DNA of 64,000 nt from Sinohyriopsis cumingii (lineage: Eukaryota > Mollusca > Bivalvia > Unionida > Unionidae): positions 124,001-188,000 of the forward strand of contig JAPYKE020000505.1 of NCBI GenBank assembly GCA_028554795.2, in the 5' to 3' direction. A model generated the notes under the pieces. That model did not search any database. It was not told the DNA's origin and saw only the letters and a program-made list of their open reading frames with translations. Positions 55,723 through 64,000 of the stretch are shown here, piece by piece. Position numbers and translations under genes: made by a program. How positions within the stretch are numbered: the first letter of the stretch is position 1; each line of letters begins with the position of its first letter.

Positions 55723-58700
55723 ATTCGTGGTACTTTATAACTACATCCCAAGTGAACTGATTCGTGGTACTTTATAACTACATCTCAAGTCATTTGATTC
55801 GTGGTACTTTATAACTACATCCCAAGTGAACTGATTCGTGGTACTTTATAACTACATCTCAAGTCATTTGATTCAAGGTACTTTAGGACTATATCCCAAG
55901 TGAACTGATTCGTGGTACTTTATAACTACATCTCAAGTCATTTGATTCGTGGTACTTTATAACTACATCTCAAGTCATTTGATTCGTGGTACTTTATAAC
56001 TACATCCCAAGTGAACTGATTCGTGGTACTTTATAACTACATCTCAAGTCATTTGATTCATGGTACTTTAGGACTATATCCCAAGTGAACTGATTCGTGG
56101 TACTTTATAACTACATCTCAAGTCATTTGATTCCAGGTACTTTATAACTACATCTCAAGTCATTTGATTCGTGGTACTTTATAACTACATCTCAAGTCAT
56201 TTGATTCGTGGTACTTTATAACTACATCCCAAGTGAACTGATTCGTGGTACTTTATAACTACATCTCAAGTCATTTGATTCGTCGTACTTTATAACTACA
56301 TCTCAAGTCATTTGATTCATGGTACTTTATAACTACATCTCAAGTCATTTGATTCGTGGTACTTTATAACTACATCTCAAGTCATTTGATTCGTGGTACT
56401 TTATAACTACATCTCAAGTCATTTGATTCGTGGTACTTTATAACTACATCTCAAGTCATTTGATTCGTGGTACTTTATAACTACATCCCAAGTGAACTGA
56501 TTCGTGGTACTTTATAACTACATCTCAAGTCATTTGATTCGTGGTACTTTATAACTACATCTCAAGTCATTTGATTCATGGTACTTTAGGACTATATCCC
56601 AAGTGAACTGATTCGTGGTACTTTATAACTACATCTCAAGTCATTTGATTCGTGGTACTTTATAACTACATCTCAAGTCATTTGATTCATGGTACTTTAG
56701 GACTATATCCCAAGTGAACTGATTCGTGGTACTTTATAACTACATCTCAAGTCATTTGATTCGTGGTACTTTATAACTACATCTCAAGTCATTTGATTCG
56801 TGGTACTTTATAACTACATCTCAAGTCATTTGATTCATGGTACTTTAGGACTATATCCCAAGTGAACTGATTCGTGGTACTTTATAACTACATCTCAAGT
56901 CATTTGATTCGTGGTACTTTATAACTACATCTCAAGTCATTTGATTCGTGGTACTTTATAACTACATCTCAAGTCATTTGATTCATGGTACTTTAGGACT
57001 ATGTCCCAAGTGAACTGATTCGTGGTACTTTATAACTACATCTCAAGTCATTTGATTCGTGGTACTTTATAACTACATCTCAAGTCATTTGATTCGTGGT
57101 ACTTTATAAATACATCTCAAGTCATTTGATTCGTGGGACTTTATAACTACATCTCAAGTCATTTGATTCGTGGTACTTTATAACTACATCTCAAGTCATT
57201 TGATTCATGGTACTTTATAACTACATCTCAAGTCATTTGATTCGTGGTACTTTATAACTACATCTCAAGTCATTTGATTCGTGGTACTTTATAACTACAT
57301 CTCAAGTCATTTGATTCGTGGTACTTTATAACTACATCTCAAGTCATTTGATTCGTGGTACTTTATAACTACATCCCAAGTGAACTGATTCGTGGTACTT
57401 TATAACTACATCTCAAGTCATTTGATTCGTGGTACTTTATAATTACATCTCAAGTCATTTGATTCATGGTACTTTAGGACTATATCCCAAGTGAACTGAT
57501 TCGTGGTACTTTATAACTACATCTCAAGTCATTTGATTCATGGTACTTTATAACTACATCTCAAGTCATTTGATTCGTGGTACTTTATAACTACATCCCA
57601 AGTGAACTGATTCGTGGTACTTTATAACTACATCCCAAGTGAACTGATTCGTGGTACTTTATAACTACATCTCAAGTCATTTGATTCGTGGTACTTTATA
57701 ACTACATCTCAAGTCATTTGATTCGTGGTACTTTATAACTACATCTCAAGTCATTTGATTCGTGGTACTTTATAACTACATCTCAAGTCATTTGATTCAT
57801 GGTACTTTATAACTACATCTCAAGTCATTTGATTCGTGGTACTTTATAACTACATCCCAAGTGAACTGATTCGTGGTACTTTATAACTACATCTCAAGTC
57901 ATTTGATTCATGGTACTTTAGGACTATATCCCAAGTGAACTGATTCGTGGTACTTTATAACTACATCTCAAGTCATTTGATTCATGGTACTTTAGGACTA
58001 TATCCCAAGTGAACTCATTCGTGGTACTTTATAACTACATCTCAAGTCATTTGATTCGTGGTACTTTATAACTACATCTCAAGTCATTTGATTCGTGGTA
58101 CTTTATAACTACATCCCAAGTGAACTGATTCGTGGTACTTTATAACTACATCTCAAGTCATTTGATTCGTGGTACTTTATAACTACATCCCAAGTGAACT
58201 GATTCATGGTACTTTATAACTACATCTCAAGTCATTTGATTCGTGGTACTTTATAACTACATCTCAAGTCATTTGATTCGTGGTACTTTATAACTACATC
58301 TCAAGTCATTTGATTCGTGGTACTTTATAACTACATCTCAAGTCATTTGATTCGTGGTACTTTATAACTACATCTCAAGTCATTTGATTCATGGTACTTT
58401 AGGACTATATCTCAAGTCATTTGATTCGTGGTACTTTATAACTACATCCCAAGTGAACTGATTCGTGGTACTTTATAACTACATCTCAAGTCATTTGATT
58501 CGTGGTACTTTATAACTACATCCCAAGTGAAGTGATTCGTGGTACTTTATAACTACATCTCAAGTCATTTGATTCGTGGTACTTTATAACTACATCTCAA
58601 GTCATTTGATTCATGGTACTTTAGGACTATATCCCAAGTGAACTGATTCGTGGTACTTTATAACTACATCTCAAGTCATTTGATTCGTGGTACTTTATAA

Positions 58701-61700
58701 CTACATCTCAAGTCATTTGATTCATGGTACTTTAGGACTATATCCCAAGTGAACTGATTCGTGGTACTTTATAACTACATCTCAAGTCATTTGATTCGTG
58801 GTACTTTATAACTACATCTCAAGTCATTTGATTCGTGGTACTTTATAACTACATCTCAAGTCATTTGATTCATGGTACTTTAGGACTATATCCCAAGTGA
58901 ACTGATTCGTGGTACTTTATAACTACATCTCAAGTCATTTGATTCGTGGTACTTTATAACTACATCCCAAGTGAACTGATTCGTGGTACTTTATAACTAC
59001 ATCTCAAGTCATTTGATTCGTGGTACTTTATAACTACATCCCAAGTGAACTGATTCGTGGTACTTTATAACTACATCTCAGGTCATTTGATTCAAGGTAC
59101 TTTAGGACTATATCCCAAGTGAACTGATTCGTGGTACTTTATAACTACATCTCAAGTCATTTGATTCGTGGTACTTTATAACTACATCTCAAGTCATTTG
59201 ATTCGTGGTACTTTATAACTACATCCCAAGTGAACTGATTCGTGGTACTTTATAACTACATCTCAAGTCATTTGATTCATGGTACTTTAGGACTATATCC
59301 CAAGTGAACTGATTCGTGGTACTTTATAACTACATCTCAAGTCATTTGATTCCAGGTACTTTATAACTACATCTCAAGTCATTTGATTCGTGGTACTTTA
59401 TAACTACATCTCAAGTCATTTGATTCGTGGTACTTTATAACTACATCCCAAGTGAACTGATTCGTGGTACTTTATAACTACATCTCAAGTCATTTGATTC
59501 GTCGTACTTTATAACTACATCTCAAGTCATTTGATTCATGGTACTTTATAACTACATCTCAAGTCATTTGATTCGTGGTACTTTATAACTACATCTCAAG
59601 TCATTTGATTCGTGGTACTTTATAACTACATCTCAAGTCATTTGATTCGTGGTACTTTATAACTACATCTCAAGTCATTTGATTCGTGGTACTTTATAAC
59701 TACATCCCAAGTGAACTGATTCGTGGTACTTTATAACTGCATCTCAAGTCATTTGATTCGTGGTACTTTATAACTACATCTCAAGTCATTTGATTCATGG
59801 TACTTTAGGACTATATCCCAAGTGAACTGATTCGTGGTACTTTATAACTACATCTCAAGTCATTTGATTCGTGGTACTTTATAACTACATCTCAAGTCAT
59901 TTGATTCATGGTACTTTAGGACTATATCCCAAGTGAACTGATTCGTGGTACTTTATAACTACATCTCAAGTCATTTGATTCGTGGTACTTTATAACTACA
60001 TCTCAAGTCATTTGATTCGTGGTACTTTATAACTACATCCCAAGTGAAGTGATTCGTGGTACTTTATAACTACATCTCAAGTCATTTGATTCGTGGTACT
60101 TTATAACTACATCTCAAGTCATTTGATTCATGGTACTTTAGGACTATATCCCAAGTGAACTGATTCGTGGTACTTTATAACTACATCTCAAGTCATTTGA
60201 TTCGTGGTACTTTATAACTACATCTCAAGTCATTTGATTCATGGTACTTTAGGACTATATCCCAAGTGAACTGATTCGTGGTACTTTATAACTACATCTC
60301 AAGTCATTTGATTCGTGGTACTTTATAACTACATCTCAAGTCATTTGATTCGTGGTACTTTATAACTACATCTCAAGTCATTTGATTCATGGTACTTTAG
60401 GACTATATCCCAAGTGAACTGATTCGTGGTACTTTATAACTACATCTCAAGTCATTTGATTCGTGGTACTTTATAACTACATCCCAAGTGAACTGATTCG
60501 TGGTACTTTATAACTACATCTCAAGTCATTTGATTCGTGGTACTTTATAACTACATCCCAAGTGAACTGATTCGTGGTACTTTATAACTACATCTCAAGT
60601 CATTTGATTCAAGGTACTTTAGGACTATATCCCAAGTGAACTGATTCGTGGTACTTTATAACTACATCTCAAGTCATTTGATTCGTGGTACTTTATAACT
60701 ACATCTCAAGTCATTTGATTCGTGGTACTTTATAACTACATCCCAAGTGAACTGATTCGTGGTACTTTATAACTACATCTCAAGTCATTTGATTCGTGGT
60801 ACTTTATAACTACATCTCAAGTCATTTGATTCATGGTACTTTAGGACTATATCCCAAGTGAACTGATTCGTGGTACTTTATAACTACATCTCAAGTCATT
60901 TGATTCGTGGTACTTTATAACTACATCTCAAGTCATTTGATTCGTGGTACTTTATAACTACATCTCAAGTCATTTGATTCATGGTACTTTAGGACTATAT
61001 CCCAAGTGAACTGATTCGTGGTACTTTATAACTACATCTCAAGTCATTTGATTCGTGGTACTTTATAACTACATCCCAAGTGAACTGATTCGTGGTACTT
61101 TATAACTACATCTCAAGTCATTTGATTCGTGGTACTTTATAACTACATCCCAAGTGAACTGATTCGTGGTACTTTATAACTACATCTCAAGTCATTTGAT
61201 TCAAGGTACTTTAGGACTATATCCCAAGTGAACTGATTCGTGGTACTTTATAACTACATCTCAAGTCATTTGATTCGTGGTACTTTATAACTACATCTCA
61301 AGTCATTTGATTCGTGGTACTTTATAACTACATCTCAAGTCATTTGATTCGTGGTACTTTATAACTACATCTCAAGTCATTTGATTCATGGTACTTTAGG
61401 ACTATATCTCAAGTCATTTGATTCGTGGTACTTTATAACTACATCCCAAGTGAACTGATTCGTGGTACTTTATAACTACATCTCAAGTCATTTGATTCGT
61501 GGTACTTTAGGACTATATCCCAAGTGAACTGATTCGTGGTACTTTATAACTACATCTCAAGTCATTTGATTCGTGGTACTTTATAACTACATCCCAAGTG
61601 AACTGATTCGTGGTACTTTATAACTACATCTCAAGTCATTTGATTCGTGGTACTTTATAACTACATCCCAAGTGAAGTGATTCGTGGTACTTTATAACTA

Positions 61701-63825
61701 CATCTCAAGTCATTTGATTCGTGGTACTTTATAACTACATCTCAAGTCATTTGATTCATGGTACTTTAGGACTATATCCCAAGTGAACTGATTCGTGGTA
61801 CTTTATAACTACATCTCAAGTCATTTGATTCGTGGTACTTTATAACTACATCTCAAGTCATTTGATTCGTGGTACTTTATAACTACATCTCAAGTCATTT
61901 GATTCATGGTACTTTAGGACTATATCCCAAGTGAACTGATTCGTGGTACTTTATAACTACATCTCAAGTCATTTGATTCGTGGTACTTTATAACTACATC
62001 CCAAGTGAACTGATTCGTGGTACTTTATAACTACATCTCAAGTCATTTGATTCGTGGTACTTTATAACTACATCCCAAGTGAACTGATTCGTGGTACTTT
62101 ATAACTACATCTCAGGTCATTTGATTCAAGGTACTTTAGGACTATATCCCAAGTGAACTGATTCGTGGTACTTTATAACTACATCTCAAGTCATTTGATT
62201 CGTGGTACTTTATAACTACATCTCAAGTCATTTGATTCGTGGTACTTTATAACTACATCCCAAGTGAACTGATTCGTGGTACTTTATAACTACATCTCAA
62301 GTCATTTGATTCATGGTACTTTAGGACTATATCCCAAGTGAACTGATTCGTGGTACTTTATAACTACATCTCAAGTCATTTGATTCGTGGTACTTTATAA
62401 CTACATCTCAAGTCATTTGATTCGTGGTACTTTATAACTACATCTCAAGTCATTTGATTCGTGGTACTTTATAACTACATCCCAAGTGAACTGATTCGTG
62501 GTACTTTATAACTACATCTCAAGTCATTTGATTCGTCGTACTTTATAACTACATCTCAAGTCATTTGATTCATGGTACTTTATAACTACATCTCAAGTCA
62601 TTTGATTCGTGGTACTTTATAACTACATCTCAAGTCATTTGATTCGTGGTACTTTATAACTACATCTCAAGTCATTTGATTCGTGGTACTTTATAACTAC
62701 ATCTCAAGTCATTTGATTCGTGGTACTTTATAACTACATCCCAAGTGAACTGATTCGTGGTACTTTATAACTGCATCTCAAGTCATTTGATTCGTGGTAC
62801 TTTATAACTACATCTCAAGTCATTTGATTCATGGTACTTTATAACTACATCTCAAGTCATTTGATTCGTGGTACTTTATAACTACATCTCAAGTCATTTG
62901 ATTCATGGTACTTTAGGACTATATCCCAAGTGAACTGATTCGTGGTACTTTATAACTACATCTCAAGTCATTTGATTCGTGGTACTTTATAACTACATCT
63001 CAAGTCATTTGATTCGTGGTACTTTATAACTACATCCCAAGTGAAGTGATTCGTGGTACTTTATAACTACATCTCAAGTCATTTGATTCGTGGTACTTTA
63101 TAACTACATCTCAAGTCATTTGATTCATGGTACTTTAGGACTATATCCCAAGTGAACTGATTCGTGGTACTTTATAACTACATCTCAAGTCATTTGATTC
63201 GTGGTACTTTATAACTACATCTCAAGTCATTTGATTCATGGTACTTTAGGACTATATCCCAAGTGAACTGATTCGTGGTACTTTATAACTACATCTCAAG
63301 TCATTTGATTCGTGGTACTTTATAACTACATCTCAAGTCATTTGATTCATGGTACTTTAGGACTATATCCCAAGTGAACTGATTCGTGGTACTTTATAAC
63401 TACATCTCAAGTCATTTGATTCGTGGTACTTTATAACTACATCCCAAGTGAACTGATTCGTGGTACTTTATAACTACATCTCAAGTCATTTGATTCGTGG
63501 TACTTTATAACTACATCCCAAGTGAACTGATTCGTGGTACTTTATAACTACATCTCAAGTCATTTGATTCAAGGTACTTTAGGACTATATCCCAAGTGAA
63601 CTGATTCGTGGTACTTTATAACTACATCTCAAGTCATTTGATTCGTGGTACTTTATAACTACATCTCAAGTCATTTGATTCGTGGTACTTTATAACTACA
63701 TCCCAAGTGAACTGATTCGTGGTACTTTATAACTACATCTCAAGTCATTTGATTCATGGTACTTTAGGACTATATCCCAAGTGAACTGATTCGTGGTACT
63801 TTATAACTACATCTCAAGTCATTTG

Positions 63826-63899
63826 ATTCCAGGTACTTTATAACTACATCTCAAGTCATTTGATTCCAGGTACTTTATAACTACATCTCAAGTCATTTG
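63826..63899 (+). repeat. Adjacent pair of TTCCAGG monomers
   Basis: Two consecutive type-A monomers (63826 and 63863) both start ATTCCAGG. At the other 11 sites found (for example 5144, 14135, 47139) this two-base variant is single and followed by an ordinary A monomer. Spacing to the TTCGTCG marker (63974) stays at the usual four monomers, so the neighbour was changed without a length change. Confidence 0.92.
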
Positions 63900-63973
63900 A
63901 TTCGTGGTACTTTATAACTACATCCCAAGTGAACTGATTCGTGGTACTTTATAACTACATCTCAAGTCATTTG

Positions 63974-64000
63974 ATTCGTCGTACTTTATAACTACATCTC
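63974..64000 (+). repeat. Partial monomer at the right edge
   Basis: First 27 bp of monomer 1,730, of the TTCGTCG variant, cut only by the window boundary. The array continues beyond it. Confidence 0.97.

Larger units (their letters stand above)
48101..57091 (+). repeat. HOR segment S7: 243-monomer X unit
   Basis: 8,991 bp, the same length as S2. Its markers lie exactly 1,135 monomers (41,995 bp) after those of S2: leader 48101, ATCGTAC 50765 and 54243, GACAAT 50950 and 54428, TTCGTCC 55168, TTCCAGG 56130. It is still not a plain copy: its module 2 carries the ACTCCATC monomer (54391) shared with S4 (26826) and S6 (43735) but absent from S2. Private changes include CTAAAGTC near 49640 and GAACAGATT near 50503. 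Confidence 0.87.
1..64000 (+). repeat. 37-bp satellite array filling the whole window
   Basis: Head-to-tail tandem array of a 37-bp monomer: 1,729 full copies and a 27-bp partial copy at the right end. I put the monomer start at the ATTCGTGG or ATTCATGG motif, which makes base 1 of the window base 1 of a monomer. Starts checked near 10, 20, 30, 40, 50 and 64 kb, and at about 90 marker monomers, all equal 37k+1, so any indels are whole monomers. Every copy reads in the same orientation and no inversion or foreign insertion was seen. G+C is about 32% in type A and 38% in type B. Neither end of the array lies in the window. Arrays of this size with nested higher-order structure are known from eukaryotic heterochromatin; the specific satellite is not one I recognise. 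Confidence 0.99.
57092..64000 (+). repeat. HOR segment S8: Y unit, cut off by the window end
   Basis: 186 full monomers and a 27-bp partial. Leader at 57092, GAACTC monomer ending at 58016, C-left/A-right monomer 58387, TTCAAGG 59090, TTCCAGG 59349, ACTGCATC 59719. It follows S3 at offsets of 1,135 then 1,134 monomers. A four-monomer deletion near 58500 brings GAAGTG to three instead of seven monomers after the recombinant monomer. Further right the Y pattern is repeated in rearranged form: TTCAAGG at 60607, 61199, 62124 and 63567, and ACTGCATC again at 62753. Confidence 0.82.

Noticed and set aside
1-64000. CRISPR array
   Set aside because: 37 bp is a plausible CRISPR repeat length, but the copies abut directly with no unique spacers and no cas genes are present.
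1-64000. Protein-coding repeat gene
   Set aside because: 37 is not a multiple of 3, so each frame cycles every 111 bp and meets the TAA at 16-18 and the junction TGA on the + strand; the reverse strand has at least four stops per type A monomer. No frame stays open beyond some tens of codons.
1-64000. CENP-B box
   Set aside because: ATTCGTGGTA resembles the start of the box (TTCG, then A four bases on), but the required CGGG part is absent (TTAT is found there).
1-64000. Promoter TATA boxes at TTTATAAC
   Set aside because: The motif occurs in most monomers only because it is part of the repeat; no gene follows and nothing marks one copy as functional.
1-64000. Telomeric repeat or replication origin
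   Set aside because: The unit has no G-rich telomere-like motif, and no sequence departs from the satellite to suggest an origin.
1-64000. Inverted repeats or hairpins of regulatory interest
   Set aside because: Only very short palindromes (GTAC, TTATAA, CATG) occur, once per monomer; all monomers share one orientation.
1-64000. Transposon or insertion sequence inside the array
   Set aside because: The text is monomer to monomer throughout; no break in the 37-bp register or foreign segment was found.
1-64000. Purely artificial assembly stutter
   Set aside because: Private substitutions differ between otherwise matching units (for example 8470, 10576, 26382, 44069, 49640, 50503), which argues against simple copying of one consensus. 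An assembly error in copy number still cannot be excluded from the sequence alone.

Overview
The window is a single uninterrupted satellite DNA array. It contains no gene, RNA gene, transposon or unique sequence. It is built from a 37-bp monomer in one head-to-tail orientation: 1,729 complete copies (1-63973) plus 27 bp of a 1,730th. Register is perfect: each of roughly 90 diagnostic monomers that I located starts at 37k+1, so I see no net indel that is not a whole number of monomers. Since 37 is not a multiple of 3 and stops occur within each monomer on both strands, no reading frame stays open for long. The source is almost certainly eukaryotic heterochromatin (centromeric, pericentromeric, subtelomeric or B-chromosome-like). 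I do not recognise the satellite and cannot name the species.

Monomers combine two alternative left halves with two alternative right halves. The left halves differ at positions 5, 16, 17 and 22; the right halves at 26, 32, 34 and 35. Type A (left 1, right 1) is commonest, followed by B (left 1, right 2) and C (left 2, right 2). D is A with CpA instead of CpG at positions 4-5. Rarer reshuffled forms also occur. In the first 27 monomers I count 15 A, 5 B, 6 C and 1 D.

Rare single-base variants act as bar codes and reveal several nested levels of higher-order repeat (HOR). A leader beginning with a TAAATAC monomer, followed by a GTGGGAC monomer, recurs seven times and divides the window into eight segments: S1 1-6105, S2 6106-15096, S3 15097-20535, S4 20536-29600, S5 29601-37444, S6 37445-48100, S7 48101-57091, S8 57092-64000. 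S2, S4 and S7 are 'X' units of 243, 245 and 243 monomers (about 9 kb). Each contains a 94-monomer (3,478 bp) module in tandem duplicate. S3, S5 and S8 are shorter 'Y' units without that module. S6 is an X unit enlarged to 288 monomers, and S1 is the tail of a similar enlarged X. X plus Y forms a 390-monomer (14,430 bp) unit, seen as S2+S3 and S4+S5. The S1 tail-S2-S3 start block recurs as S6 tail-S7-S8 start at an offset of 1,135 monomers (41,995 bp).

The picture is of a satellite evolving by in-register unequal exchange and segmental duplication at scales from 37 bp to about 42 kb, with signs of local conversion. All maps and spacings were made by eye from rare variants. A self-alignment would refine segment edges, but the period, the register and the marker spacings come directly from the sequence.
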